A stretch of DNA of 64,000 nucleotides, taken from Cryptomeria japonica (lineage: Eukaryota > Streptophyta > Pinopsida > Cupressales > Cupressaceae). A program made the position numbers and the translations under genes. The stretch covers positions 470,446,008 to 470,510,007 of the forward strand of contig NC_081405.1 of assembly GCF_030272615.1 (NCBI RefSeq). The letters run 5' to 3'. Positions 1-12,206 of this stretch are shown here, piece by piece (position 1 is the stretch's first letter; every line of letters begins with the position of its first letter). Below the pieces are notes generated by a model. It worked only from the letters and a program-made list of their open reading frames with translations. It made no database searches and had not been told where the DNA came from.

Positions 1-887
1 TTGAGTCACCCTGTTAAAGGATTTACAGCAAGCCGGTTAAAGCTACCCTGTTAAGGGATTTCTCAATTGTTGAAGTGGTTAGAGATCAACAGGTATTACA
101 ATGATCTGGTAACAACACTCAATGCCAATGTAGATCCGCTTAAGCTCCTCTTCACCTTCTGCACTTACACTCTGTAGGTATCACTTCTCTCCTCTGGTCT
201 GACAAGAATCATGTATCTCTTCTCTTGGATACACACACACAACTTTTGCCAACAACCTCAGAAAGAGACACAACATCGACCTTATAGGAAAACAGATAGG
301 TCGGTAGCATAAACCCTAAACCCTAAACCTGTTAGGTTAAGGAATTCAAATGGTTCAATCCTGACCGTTGAGCATACTGCATTAAATGCAACAGTTCTTG
401 ATCCAATCTCAAGACTTTCTCCATTGTCCATTTTTCCATCGATTTCATGGCAGTTGATAACCCATCACACGTTATCACCATTTACAGACTTCACACATTC
501 CCGAGGTAGATAGGAACAATCTCCTTCATGCAAGATCCTTCACGCGCATAAGGCTTACGTGGCAACATGATCTATTCTTCGTTACCATGCTAACTCATCA
601 CACAAAGTCACTGGTTGAGCCACACAGGCTTGAAGCACTTCAATCAGAAACCCTGAAGTTGAGACTACCAACCGGTAGTCATACAACGCTTCCATGTGCC
701 GGTTCCCATATCTATATGTCAGTTCACCTTGAACAAACACACCGCTTCACTTTGGCATAAATGCCGGTTCACAGTGTTATACCGGTTCTCACATATGTTG
801 GTTCTCACCTCTTCAACATATTGACATCAATGACAATATACAATGTCATTATGTCCTCATACCGGTTCACATAATGCCAACATATGG
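1..887 (-). mobile_element. Partial LTR (family shared with 54591-56090)
   Basis: Read on the minus strand this begins TGTTGGCATTATG at 887 and runs off the left window edge. It is the reverse complement of 54591 to about 55490, with substitutions and small indels throughout. It holds many ACCGGT palindromes, a telomere-like box (311-329) and ACCCTGTTAA motifs. Only the beginning of the LTR is present, so whether it belongs to a full element or is a solo LTR cannot be decided. Confidence 0.8.
311..329. promoter_or_regulatory. Telomere-like box inside the LTR
   Basis: Tandem AAACCCT units (about 2.5 copies) lie inside the LTR and are kept at the matching place, 55161-55178, in the other LTR copy in the opposite orientation. 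Plant telo-boxes occur in promoters of growth-related genes; a promoter role here is inference. Confidence 0.45.
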
Positions 888-1381
888 GTATTTGTTTTTG
901 TAGTTTCCAACTTTCACCTACATGAGAGTTGGATATTTTCACGGGGGCTTCACTTGCTAGGCAATATTATATCACATGCATTCATATTGGGGGGTTTAAT
1001 ATCTAAAAAATGGGGGTACAATATATTGTTTGTCGGTGAAAATAGGGGGGTTTTTAATTTGAGCTATGAAAAAATATAATATTTTTCGAAAATAGGGGGG
1101 CTAATTCAATCTAAGTATTGGGAGGGGGTGAGAAAAATGGAGTTTAGGGCAATTTTTTTTTTTTAAATACGGGGATTATTTAGTATGCCATGAATGCACG
1201 TGCTTAACCCAGGTTCACTAAGTGAAGTTCCTGTGGATGTTTTGAAGGTTAGCCATATATGCTACCCAGATATCCCATCGATAAAATCATTTTGATGGAA
1301 TTGGCTAGGTAGCTGATGACAGTTCACATAGTCCAGTTAGCCAATCATAAGTAAGGTATTAATATTTCCTGTCACAATCCA
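888..1381. other. Unassigned spacer with G runs
   Basis: No gene or terminal repeat was recognised. The stretch has several runs of five to seven G, including two near-copies of AAAATAGGGGGG around 1037 and 1089, and an 11-base poly-T near 1152. Confidence 0.4.
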
Positions 1382-3092
1382 TTGCAAATTGGTTGGTATT
1401 CCTTGATTGCCTCAACAAGAGCCAAGGCGATGGAAACTAAGCTTCAAGAAATCAAGTTGAAGAAGTTCAAGGAGAGGAAATATTTTGATTATCGAGGGAT
1501 GAAGGACAAAATCAAGAGAGCCTTCACTCATGTTCATCGCCTCGAGGATGTATGGGTTGATCTTCGCACATAAGAAGATATCAGGAGAATTTATTATAGT
1601 AGGCTTACCTTGGAAAAAGTTGTATTAAGTGTAGCTATTTGTACTAACATTTCATCATCATATGCAAAGATACCTATAGAGACCTCTCATGTTGATTTGG
1701 AGAACATCTTTAATGTAAATCCCTCATATGCTGCCCTATCCAACATATCAATTTCAGAAATTGATACTTCTGCTGTGAACTTTGATAAGTTCATGACTAA
1801 GGCCTGCCATGATTTACCATTTGAGCAAACACTTGTCATTGTCAGAACTGAGACCTCTCCTAGAGTTACAACTGTGGTATATGAAGACCTTGTTTCTACA
1901 CAAACCATAGTTGTTGTCTCAGATGTGAACTCATTAGAACTACCTCGACGGTTGAGTTCAGTAACTCCTAAAAGGAAGAAGCAAGAGATCTCTCCTGACA
2001 TATTTTATTTTTAGCAACTAGGAATCCTGAGTCAAGGGCCACCATGAAGGTAAGGATAGTCTCGTGGTTGGTAGTGGACAACAATAAAATGAAATATGTA
2101 GAAGTGGCAGAACCCCTAGTTGAGAAACCACCTGAGAAAATGAAGCTATCAGATTATAGGATCACAAGGGTGGAACTAGGAAATAAAACACATGTTGGAA
2201 TTATGCATGATGCTCAAGATTCGGTGGCTTCACTAGTTCAAAGTTATGATGAGCTTCTGACAAAGAAGGATAAGCTTAGGGAGGAGAGTGCACAACTTAT
2301 CTTAGTGATCCAAAAGATCACTAATTCCTCATAAAAGGTTGATCCCTTGACCTCTTCCGCTTTTGAAGAATCTATCAGGAAGTTGGAGAAAGCTACTTAG
2401 AAAGCCACGCCAGTTGATTCCTGGGTAGATTAGTTAGTTGATCAAAGCACTCAAGTGACGAAGAAAGCATTGCACATGTTTCAAGTAATGTGAGAGCAAC
2501 GAAAATGTATTTGAATCAGACCCTAGAGGTTTTTAACCTAAGTATGGATTCAATTGAGAAATATTTGAAGGTCTGACATGAAATGGATCAAATCAAGTTG
2601 GAAATCCTGTGCAACAATATGATGATACCAAGCAGAGAGAGGTACATTGAATTTGAAGAACTTATGATCAACACATCATTGGTTATCAAAGATGTACAAG
2701 ATTCTCTTTAAATGAGTGATGAGGTGGAGTAGGAAGTCCTCTCTAGTTTTAAAAAGATGTCTTACAAGATTTTAAGTGAACATGACAAATTATTCTCTAA
2801 AGATTTGATACTTTCTAGATTGGTGTCAGGACTTCGTCAAGAACTGGAATCATAACAGTTTATAGTGACTTCAATTCATTGGCTTATGAGTTGCCAATAT
2901 TTTCTTGATAAAATGTAAACTATTCTTAAGGAACATACAACAACAACAACAAGGTGTTTCAATGTCATCATCAAGACTATCATTGTTGCAAGAAATACAA
3001 AAGGTCCTAATCTTGATGAGTTGCAAAAATCCATTGATAGATTTCAGTGCTTCATGGTCAGAGAAAGAAAAGAATAAGAAGTGTCTCATGAC
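1382..3092 (+). pseudogene. Degenerate coding region of unknown family
   Basis: Successive plus-strand open stretches (1382-1573, 1610-2014, 2044-2334, then broken frames to 3090) read like one decayed protein. Stops include TAA at 1571, TAG and TGA codons between 2398 and 2720, and frame changes. Lys- and Glu-rich segments such as LTKKDKLREESAQL (near 2255) and KKMSYKILSEHDK (near 2753) suggest helical or coiled-coil structure. A basic stretch, TPKRKK, lies near 1970. I do not recognise the family. The region ends where the non-autonomous LTR element inserted at 3093. It may be a transposon structural protein or a gene relic; the sequence alone does not decide. Confidence 0.45.
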
Positions 3093-3445
3093 TGTTAGAG
3101 TAAAAGGTATTAGTTTACTTAATTAAATTATATTAATTTCATAATCAAGTCACCTTTTCTCTATTTCACTTAAGCTAAATTTAGGAAGCTAAACTTAGGA
3201 ATATTAATAATGAATTCATTATTATTTATTAATTGCTTTTTGGGGTTTTTCTTTTTAGGTTTTGATCTCCTTTTATAAGGATTGATCCCTTTGTAATCCT
3301 TACCAATTTGATTATTATTATTATTACATATTCTTGCTTTGATTTTTTAAAGAAATCTTTGTGTTTGTGTGAATCTTCCATTGTTGTGATAGGTTATTTG
3401 CATACAAGTGTTCACTGGGTTTTGTGAGGTTGTATTTCACAACTA
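3093..3445 (+). repeat. 5' LTR of the non-autonomous element
   Basis: It starts TGTTAGAGTAAAA and ends TTTCACAACTA next to the primer binding site. A TATA-like TTTTATAAGG lies at 3271-3280. It matches the 3' LTR along its whole length with small AT-rich indels. Confidence 0.88.
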
Positions 3446-3463
3446 TGGTATCAGAGCTTCAAA
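3446..3463 (+). other. Primer binding site (initiator tRNA-Met type)
   Basis: TGGTATCAGAGCTTCAAA directly follows the 5' LTR. TGGTATCAGAGC is the usual complement to the 3' end of plant initiator tRNA-Met in LTR elements. Confidence 0.88.
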
Positions 3464-5583
3464 CCTGAGGCTTTCTTATTTGTTTGCTTGGGAGATTCTA
3501 CCTACAACAGGTCTTTTGTGCAATTTGGGTTGATTTGGACCTCAACATTGAATCCCGCATGTGCAAAATAGTCAAGATTGACCTTTTGTTTGTCAATTTT
3601 TGATTCATGGGGCCAGATTTGTGATGGTTTGAAAATTCAATTTTTTTAGTGATGCAGGGGGAACCTATTTTTTGGAGCAGTTTGGGCCAAAAAGGACCTC
3701 ACCGTTGTCTTTTGGAGGGCATTTCTGGTCTTTTTGACGTATTACTCAACCTATTTTGGCCTTAGTAGCATCTGGAGGAATTTTTTTTTGGTCTATGTCA
3801 TACGGATCTGTACAGGCACCCCAATTTTTTTGGCCCCCTGCGTTTTGCCGCCACCTTCACACCTCCTCCAGGTCACTGCCATGACCACCGGTTGGTGTCG
3901 ACCTCCTTTCCGACACCATTCGATTTTTCTGATTGCTAGTAAACTTTCCCAACCGTTGGTAAATTTTTTTGGCAATTTTTTCTGAGGGGGATTTTTTTGA
4001 TGAAGTTTTTCCGGTGGTATTTGCCGACATGGTTTTTTTTCCAGGTAACATGAGAATATTCTTAGAATATTCTACTGATGTTAGGATGGCGTCATGCTGA
4101 TGTTAGCGGTATAGATACCTTTGCATTGCCCCTTTGAACCCTCTTTGTGCCCTAAAAGAGGTGTTTTTTTCTTTTAGCCATAACTTGGGCATACGATATC
4201 TTTTTTTGGCAAACGAGATATTGTTGGATAGTTAGTTTCGTCTACTTTCTAGATATGTTGGTTTCATCATCTATTTTTACTTGTGGTATATTCTACAAAC
4301 ATTTGAAGTTAGAGGTGTTGTTTTCAGTCGTGAGCTCATAACTTTTCACCACTTTTTCCATTTTTCGCGATTCTAGCGATGTTGGGATGGTGTTTTAGAG
4401 CTCTTCACATCCATCCATGCAATTTTTCTAGATTTTACTCCAAGTATATTTTTTTTAGTTTTTTTTTGTTTTCACACTCTGGTGAATTACTTGGACCAAT
4501 GACATCATGGAAACTTCTCGTTTGTGTGGGATGACTCATTTTTTATTGTTCTTCATGTATTTCTAGTCTTATGTCTTTTTTTGACATTTTGAGCTTTCAT
4601 TGTAAGCACTTATGATTTTGTAAACGCACTGAGATAAAGTACCTATGTATTGCACATATCTTATGGGATCTTGGACATCAGTTTTGTGTTTTATTGTACT
4701 CACACTATGATATAAAGTGCCAGGAGGGTTTGATGTTTTCCATTTTTTTGCCTTCATACCTTTCGCATGCATGCATGCCTTGGTGTGCACACCCTTTGTA
4801 TTTGCTTGTACTTTCATGTCTGCACAACTAGATGTTCTTGGTTCTTTTTCATGCACTACATTATGGATTTCAGATTCAGTGTACCTGTCATACATCTCCC
4901 TTGTTAGCATTATGGGGGGGTTTCTACTATTGGTGCTAATGCTTCCTTGGTTTCGTGTTAGAGTGAGATATGTATTTAGTATTTGTTCCTATGTATTAGG
5001 TGGATGCAGCGGACGGTTACCCATGCATTTCGGTGATATGGAATACTTACCATATGGACACTCTTGCATTCCTATTTATGGAGGTGACCTTCCATTTTTT
5101 CATTTGATCAGTTCTTCAAACTATTGGTACTTCTGCCATCTGTATCTTTGAGTTCCAGATGTTTTTCCTATGTTTGCCATCTGATTCGGATTTGAGTAGT
5201 GTCATTAAGGGAACTCATGCAGATTCATGTCTTCTTGATCCTGATCATATTATGTTTCAGAGGAGGTTCTTATTTTAGCATCATAGTAGTCAGTCTATGA
5301 CAAAGTTTATAGCTTCTTCATGCTTCAGTGATTCTTCATGCTCTTCTTTTGTTCCTATCTTCTAGAACATTCTTGTTTGCAGGCTTCTTAGTCCTTCACT
5401 TGAGCTTTCATCTCTTCTTGGATAGGAGTTTTGTTCCCATAGGGTTTTCTCCTTTTCTCCACTTTACAAATATTTCATTGTACTTGGGTACCTCATCAAG
5501 CCTAGTTGGTGGGGCCCATTTCCCCTTTCATGCATCTAGTCCTTGGTTTTTTTAACTTCTCCCTAACTTCATCTTAAGGGGTG
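3464..5583 (+). other. Non-coding interior of the non-autonomous element
   Basis: About 2.1 kb rich in T, without recognisable retroviral domains. The last bases before the 3' LTR (TTAAGGGGTG, ending 5583) form a weak polypurine tract. An embedded host fragment cannot be excluded but none was recognised. Confidence 0.6.
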
Positions 5584-5921
5584 TGTTAGAGTAAAATGTA
5601 TTAGTTTACTTAATTAATTAAATCATATTGATTTAATAGTTAAGTCACCTTTTCTCTATTTCACTTAAGCTAAATTTAGGAAGCTAAACTTAGGAATATT
5701 AATAATTAATTCATTATTAATTGCTTTTTTTTGGTTTGATCTCCTTTTATAAGAATTGATTCCTTTGTAATGCTTACCAATCTGGTTATTATTATTGCAT
5801 ATTCTTGCTTTGGTTTTTTAAAGAAATCTTTGTGTTTGTGTGAATCTTCCATTGTTGTCATAGGTTATTTGCATACAGGTGTTCACTGGGTTCTGTGAGG
5901 TTGTATTTCACAACTTTAACA
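5584..5921 (+). repeat. 3' LTR of the non-autonomous element
   Basis: It starts TGTTAGAGTAAAA and ends CTTTAACA, followed by ATGAC, which repeats the bases in front of the 5' LTR. It is shorter than the 5' copy through AT-rich indels. Confidence 0.88.
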
Positions 5922-6889
5922 ATGACACTTGCATTTTGTTTTATGCATTTAGCTTTTGACAAATTACATGTAATGTTGCGACTTGTAATTACAAGTAATT
6001 TTGTCACTTGTAATCCTACAACTTGTAATTGCATGTAAATAAACTACAAGTTAGTTAGCAATAGAACTATATTTTGAATAAGTCATAGTTAGTTAGTTAG
6101 TCATGGAATAAGTCTCAGTTAGTTATAATTCTCCAACATTTTTCTCTCAGCCCTTCTCGAGCGTGCCCATTGTAATTTTCATCTTTTTAGCAAGCAAGAA
6201 AACTCTATAGAAATTTGCAATCATAGAGATTTTGAGCTTTATACTTGTAAAATTGTCTTTCTCAAGTAATATCCAAGAATGTTGTGAGTTTCAGAATTTG
6301 TGTTGAAACTATACTTTTATGTCCATTGTGTTCTTGTTTCATAGTGGGATATTTCATTGTATTTGCTTAAGATTTTAGCTAGTCTGTTGAAAGGATCTTC
6401 AATCTAATTTCTTGCATACTTTGTGCTACAAATAGTGAAGGTTGAATTAGTTTAGTTATTAGTTAAAATTTGAGAGGAGTTGCAATATTTTGTGCGTGTG
6501 ATTGTTCCCATTCAAAAGTGCATCATACTTGCAGACTTTGTGCTGTTATATGTTATTCATCGTTCTTGTTTTATCATTTTGAAAAAGGTAGATAGGATAG
6601 TGGAAACTCAAAACTTTGTACTAAGTTGTTGTTTTTCTATCCTGAAGGAGGTGATGGAAGTCTTTGTGCTTTCAAGAAACTTCATTTCCTTTCTTGTCAT
6701 TACTTTAAGCTATTGTATTTATCTTTTAAAAATTGTTATTTCTTTTCTAGGAAGAGAAAAGAATATAATCTTTTTTGAAAATGAGAAAAGGTTGTTGTCC
6801 CACCCAAATTAGATTAAGTATTTAGTTAGTATTAGTAGAAAGGGGGAGCCTTCCCTAAATTAAGAGAGTTTTACACTCACACACTGTGG
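5922..6889. other. AT-rich spacer, no gene recognised
   Basis: It continues the sequence that was split at 3092. It has a short perfect palindrome around ACTTGTAATTACAAGT (5980-5995) and AGTTAGTTAG runs near 6080. One 110-residue open stretch (6480-6812) is hydrophobic and low in complexity; I see no family signature. A purine-rich AGAAAGGGGGAGCC near 6837 could be a relic polypurine tract. Confidence 0.4.
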
Positions 6890-8018
6890 TTGAAACCATA
6901 ATTTTGCACATCTTTCCAAGTGTACAAAATTTTCAACCAACATTCTGAATGCACAAGATCCTTACCATCAATGTGTTGTCTCATAAACTCCAAGACCCAT
7001 GTTTGGTTTCAAATGTACTTTATGATTTCCCTTCCATCTTCAACCACATTCTTCACCCAACTTAGTTTCCCTTTGTCCTCAAGGAGCAAATCAAGGCAAT
7101 GAGCAACACAAGGGCTCTAAAATAATGTTGGATGTGTAGCCTATAGAAGTTTTTCGACTGCCACATATGAAGCTGCATTATCGATCATAATCTGAACAAC
7201 ATTTTGCACTCTCACTTCTGTCACCACCTCATCCCACATGTTTCACAAGGTTTATGCATTTTCACTTCATTTGAGGCATCAACCGATTTTAAAAATACCA
7301 CCTATCCCCCTAAAGCAACTAGAAAGTTGATGAGTGTCCTATTCCTTCTATCCATCCACCCATCAGATAAAATGGTGTAGCCATTCTTTTCCCAAATCCT
7401 CTTTTGTTGTTCAATTAGTTGTAGTGTGCTTTGTACCTCATTCTGCAATAATGGTCCACTCAAGTCATAACAACTTGGGGCCTTGAAGCGCTTACTTGAC
7501 ATGGTCAATGCAGTGACCGATTGCTCACAATATGGACTATCAACAATACTAAATGAAAGACTGTTGTAATACCAAAATCTGACACATGCCACCTTTCACT
7601 TTTGATGCACTTCCTTATTTGATGAAGTACCTCGCAATCTAGGTTAAGCACCATAAATGGTATGAAGAATGAAAAAAACTAGACATATTGCTACCCACCT
7701 CCATACTTTCCAATCCTATAGAACTGAGATCTATCATTAGGGCTGCCATTACCTCTATTGTCCTCTTTTTTTCCCTTCTTTTGCTTATATTCTAAAAGGC
7801 TTTCTTTTGTCTCCCTCTCAACCTCTTCAAGACAATTGTCACATGTTGTAATATTCTTACTAGTGATCCATGCAAGGTGATATTTGAGTTAGTGTATGCC
7901 ATCGGTCATAGATTTCATGCAATGGTTACAAACAACTTGTCGTACCAATACACCTAGTATGGAATGTTTCCATAAAGGACCCCTCTTTCTACCACCAATT
8001 CTAGTTGCATAAGCCATT
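6890..8018 (-). pseudogene. hAT-family transposase relic (BED finger, DUF659-like)
   Basis: Reading minus from 8018, the start codes a BED-type zinc finger: a VVCNHC pair followed by an HxLKYHL histidine pair. Next comes a Lys/Glu-rich linker. Further on (7302-7592) ILSDGWMDRRNRTLINFLV matches the hAT DUF659 core, followed by FLKSVDAS, then an NVVQIMIDNA stretch with the acidic residue of the catalytic region, and CVAHCLDLLLED. The order and spacing are those of plant Ac-like hAT transposases. In-frame stops (within the BED finger, before the VVFLKSVDAS motif and later) plus at least one frameshift show it is dead. The C-terminal hAT dimerisation domain is not visible, and no terminal inverted repeats or 8-bp duplication were found. 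Confidence 0.82.
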
Positions 8019-8305
8019 ATCTTTAATAAATATTTGAAAGAAACCTAGCAAAAGAGACCAAACATGGATCAATAAATATAAATTAAAGTTGAACACAAAC
8101 TAAAATTGGACAATATAGAATTTGAACACAAAATGGTCATAGAGTTGGATGTGGGAGAACATGGGCTCTTTGGAGATCAATTTTAAGGGAGAGTAAATGT
8201 TTGGTTTATAGAGAAGGTGATGAACATGACAAATCAAAATATATGAACTTATTTCATAGTTGGATTTTGAAAAAAGAAAATAATATTTATGGATTTATTA
8301 TTAAA

Positions 8306-8430
8306 AAATTTAAGAGGCTTACGCTGGTTTGTGCCTTGTAGATTTTCTTGGACATGGCATATCCAATCATTGAATACGATATGCCCAAGAAAATCTACAA
8401 GACACAAACCAGAGTAAGCCTCCTAAATTT
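8306..8430. repeat. Long near-perfect inverted repeat (foldback)
   Basis: The left arm (about 8306-8360) and right arm (about 8375-8430) are reverse complements with few mismatches and one small bulge. A loop of about 14 bases separates them. The arms contain TAGATTTTCTTGG and CCAAGAAAATCTA. The size fits a miniature foldback transposon or a hairpin RNA precursor. No target duplication was evident. Confidence 0.75.
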
Positions 8431-9711
8431 AACTTGTAATGGCAAACTTCTTTTATTAACAATTTAACACAATCTATTGTGACTGATAATAAACTTTATT
8501 ATTACAAGTTAATTGTTAAAATTTTAAATATTACACAGTCTATTGTGACTGATAATAGACTATCTTCAAGACCTATTCAACTTCTGAATGTCGTAGACAT
8601 TTTTCACAATCTATTTTAAATATTAACACGGTCTATTTTAAATATTACATATTCTAATTTATGTATTACACAGTCTAATTTAAATATTACACAAGTCTTC
8701 CTAGAAAATCCGAAAACATGAGCAAAAAAAAAAACTTGTTCAACTTCTGAATGCCATTAGGCGTTGAGCATTAGGGAAGTTGCTTTGTCATGCGTTTTGT
8801 TAAACTGAAAATATGAAGCTACCTTTTTACTTTTTAGGGTTGCATCTAATTTCATTGCTTTTTTAGAATGCGATTTTTAAAATTTTAGTCATGTTTTTAT
8901 TGTGATTTTTTCCGTCCAAAAATCGCAAATTTTCACCAAAAATCATCCATGATTTTTTGACTGATTAAATTGGCAAGACAAAAAACTCCCAAGGAATCGC
9001 GATTTGGACAATTTTTTCATCCTTAAAACAAACCATTAATTTCATAAAGTGATCCTTTTTTTTATATGCATCATGTAAGTTCTAGGAACAAACATAGAGA
9101 ATTTAGAATTAGATTAGTAAATAATATAAAAGTACAAAAGAAAACCATGAAGTTTACCTTGTTTTTAAATTAAGAAGTACATTAGAAAATAATATAAAAA
9201 TAAATTATGAATTTTAATATGTTTCAAAATTGAAATATTCATTTGTAAATTATATAAAAGTAAAACTTGAATTTTATTATGCTTGTGTTTTCAATATAGA
9301 TTATGTTGTTCAATGTTTTTTATAAATGGTTGTATGAACAAGGTATTTTATTTAACTAGCTCATTAGTAGATCTCAATCATGCAAGTTTATTTGAGTTCT
9401 AGGGAATCTTCATAGGTGTTAGTTGTATATGATTTTATCTTATCTTTTGACATGCAATATTAAAGTCTTTCGTCATTTAATAATTGGCATTTAAGTTGTC
9501 TCAATTCAGACATGTTATAATCTTGTCTATTCTTATGTCTCAATCTTGTTTTTATAAGAAAGGCATCTTTTGTATAATTCATATTCAATTAGTCATTCAA
9601 GAATCCATAATTAAGCTATTCTTGTGATTTTCTATTTTGTGAAAGGTTATATTTTTCTTGTAGATGGTCTTACTATTTAGAGAGTTCATAATCCTACTCT
9701 TATAATAAAGG
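8431..9711. other. AT-rich spacer with short direct repeats
   Basis: TCTATTGTGACTGATAATA occurs twice (near 8473 and 8539), with several further degenerate ATTACACAGTCTA units to about 8695. Around 9115-9270 an AT-rich motif with AATATAAAAGTA recurs in three loose copies. No coding signal was found. Confidence 0.5.
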
Positions 9712-9716
9712 CTTTA

Positions 9717-10499
9717 TGAAGCAGTCACCGGTTAGGAGGGACCTCAAAGAGATTAGTCTAGACTGGTCAACAAGAGTAAACACAATGGAAACACATGGAT
9801 ATGATGGAGGCAATGTAAAACAATTGAATTATATCATGAAAACTGACTACAACCAACTAGTAACAACTAGGTTATAGAAACTGGCTCACAGGCCTATTAA
9901 AACATGCTCAAAATGCAAAACAGGTCACAACCCGGACCTCAAATCTTAATATTTATCTTCTATTCTCAATCTAACTTCTTTATTAGATTCTAATTCTCTA
10001 TTACAATGATTTATATGATCCAAGGGGATCCGGTCAACCCAAAAAAGGATCAAAACCCGAAGAACAAGACGTAACGTGCAAAGCCAACAAGGTCGGCCTC
10101 TGCCAAAGAAATTCCTCCAAAAAATCCAAAGGATGAAGTATAGATCACGAGAAAAGGTCGGTCACATGCTAAGGAACATCGAAATCAATGCTTAGGACTC
10201 CGGAAGCTACGGAAGGGATCCGACAGATCACCAATGCAAATAGGTCCAGGCAATCGATAATAGAAATCTGTCTTAGAAACCGGTAGCGATAACTTGCTGG
10301 AAAATGATCCAAATGCTCCATGGTTTAGAAATAAGGATGATGATCAGGTCTTCAAGAAAAATCCAACTCCACAGGTTCTGGTGAGCCAAATCCGAGACTC
10401 ATAGAATTAAATACTGAAACTGCAAACATAAAGAAAAACAAAAAGGAAATATTTTTGGTTGATGCAAGCTTGCTATGAACCAAGGATGCTCCTGCATCA
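9717..10499 (-). repeat. 3' LTR of gypsy A
   Basis: On the minus strand it starts TGATGCAGGAGCATCC and ends GACTGCTTCA. It matches 34917-35688 and the two LTRs of gypsy C (41650-42203, 47840-48603). Confidence 0.9.
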
Positions 10500-10532
10500 G
10501 ACATCCGAGGTTGTTGAAAAAAGTGATTCTCT

Positions 10533-10898
10533 CACTTTGCTAGGGTAAGAGGAAAATCGAGGCGGTCTACCTCTTCCTGAGAAATCCAAGATGAATCTTC
10601 AACTGGTCTGTCCTTCCACTTCACAAGATACTCCTTATACTAACTGCTCCGAGTACTACACCCAATCCTACTATCCAAAATGTCTTCAATCTGATCCGGT
10701 TCCTTCCGAGGAAACTGTTTACCAAGTCTACAATACTATCCTCACTGAATTCTAGTTAATGATACTGATGAAAATCTACAATGTTAAACATAAGTGAAAT
10801 ACTTAGACTATCCGGTAACTCCACTTCATATGCATTCCCAGAACTGAACTTTCTCAAGATCTTGCAAGGTCCAAACTTTCTCATCTGCAACTAGTTAT
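10533..10898 (-). pseudogene. Gypsy A integrase C-terminus and chromodomain
   Basis: The minus-strand translation first gives the integrase tail (MRKFGPCKILRKF, then GNAYEVELPDSLSIS). It then gives a chromodomain-like segment with EDILDSRIG, YLVKWKDRPVEDSSW and ISQEEVDRLDF, ending at a TGA at about 10533. The E-I-L-D and Y-LVKW-EDSSW pattern is characteristic of chromovirus integrases, where the domain guides insertion toward marked chromatin. A stop follows the HQYH segment and the frame shifts before the chromodomain. The piece continues across the Copia insertion at 18402. Confidence 0.82.
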
Positions 10899-12193
10899 TG
10901 TTAGGATAACTGGTGAACAAATGAGAGGGGGGGAGTGGTGAATCAGTTGTTAACAGATTATATCAATTAAACTACTTTATAACCTTTAACCGAATCACAT
11001 AAACATTAAGTACCTAAATAGAAGAAACAAATAGCAGTAAGCAATAAAACAAATAATCAACACAATGCACCCATACCACATAACACCATGATTTGTATGT
11101 GGAAAACCCGAAAAGGGAAAAACCATGGTGGGAAGCCTACCCACAGTCAGATGATACTTCTACAAAAAGTATGTGATACAATGAGGGGCCTGCACATGCA
11201 AGAAGGAACACTGCTTAGAGCATACTACTCATTCCAAAAGAGTCTCACTGACTACAGAGAGGTTATAAACACCTCAAGATAAATGGACAACAATCCAGAA
11301 TAATGAACTGCCAGAGATAGCATCTACCATGCCTAATTACAGTCCTAGTTAAGCTCAATACCGGAGGCTTTTGACCTCTTCCATAATCCCAATTCGATCA
11401 CCTATGATCGACAAAATCTCCTTCGCATATGATATTACATTTTCATTTCCATTCACATTCCATACCATACCATACCGTAATCTACAATGAGATTTTACAT
11501 CAATTTATACCAACCCTAAGGCCTAAACCAATTAGGCTAGCCACCTAAAAGATATTAAAATAAGATCCTTACATACATCCATATTACAATGATATGTCAT
11601 GTCGGCTTGAGACCAAAAGAACAATAACCAATCCATAAATAATCCCGGTAACGTGTAGAGAACACGTTAACATGATACCGGTCCATAACCTAGATAGGTA
11701 CCGGACCTAATCTGGGTGCACCATGCCAAAGAGATGTATTCAAAAAGTTGAGCACGATCAAACAACATCTTTAGCATCCTGAAATCCATCTAGAAGCCGC
11801 ACCAGCACCACTTATGCATCCTGTCAAGATTTGTCAATGAAAGCTCTGCCAGTTAAACCTTAAACCCATGCTGGTAAGGGTTTACAAGAGTGTGTGATGG
11901 CATCCGATTACCAAGTCAATACCAACTGACCAAAACATGCTCCAGAAGCATGTAACACATAAAGTCAAACATACTCCATTGATCCAAACATGCCGGAAGT
12001 ATCCAACAGAGAGTCCTTTCTGCCGATAACACTAGATCTTCTATCGGTAACCAAAACCTATCTGCCGGCAACCAAAACCTATCTGCTAGTAACCAAAACC
12101 TATATGCTGGTAACCAAAACCATAATATCTAGTGTTGACATCAATGATAAACCATCAATGCAACACATAATCAATTTATCCATAATGCCAACA
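10899..12193 (-). repeat. 3' LTR of Copia A
   Basis: Read on the minus strand it starts TGTTGGCATTATGG (12193) and ends ATCCTAACA (10899). It contains a G-rich tract at the 3' end and the GGTTTTTCCC/GGGTTTTCC leader motif shared by other LTRs in the window. A related solo LTR lies at 49464-50658. Confidence 0.92.
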
Positions 12194-12206
12194 ATCTCCC
12201 CCTTTT
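12194..12206 (-). other. Polypurine tract of Copia A
   Basis: On the minus strand AAAAGGGGGAGAT abuts the 3' LTR, the expected plus-strand primer site for reverse transcription. Confidence 0.85.

Larger units (their letters stand above)
3093..5921 (+). mobile_element. Complete non-autonomous LTR retrotransposon (TRIM/LARD-like)
   Basis: Two direct LTRs (353 and 338 bp, roughly 93% identical by eye) flank a 2.1-kb interior. The element is bounded by the 5-bp target duplication ATGAC at 3088-3092 and 5922-5926. A TGGTATCAGAGC primer site follows the 5' LTR directly, so the strand is plus. No gag, protease, reverse transcriptase or integrase motif was found in the interior. Its open stretches (for example 4717-5151) are Cys/Phe-rich chance frames. 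It was presumably mobilised by an autonomous Copia-type element using initiator tRNA-Met; that last point is inference. Confidence 0.88.

Noticed and set aside
4717-5151. 144-residue protein in the non-autonomous element
   Set aside because: Low-complexity hydrophobic frame, no family motif, no support from codon pattern.
6480-6812. 110-residue membrane-like protein
   Set aside because: T-rich DNA gives hydrophobic translations by chance, and no homologous motif was recognised.
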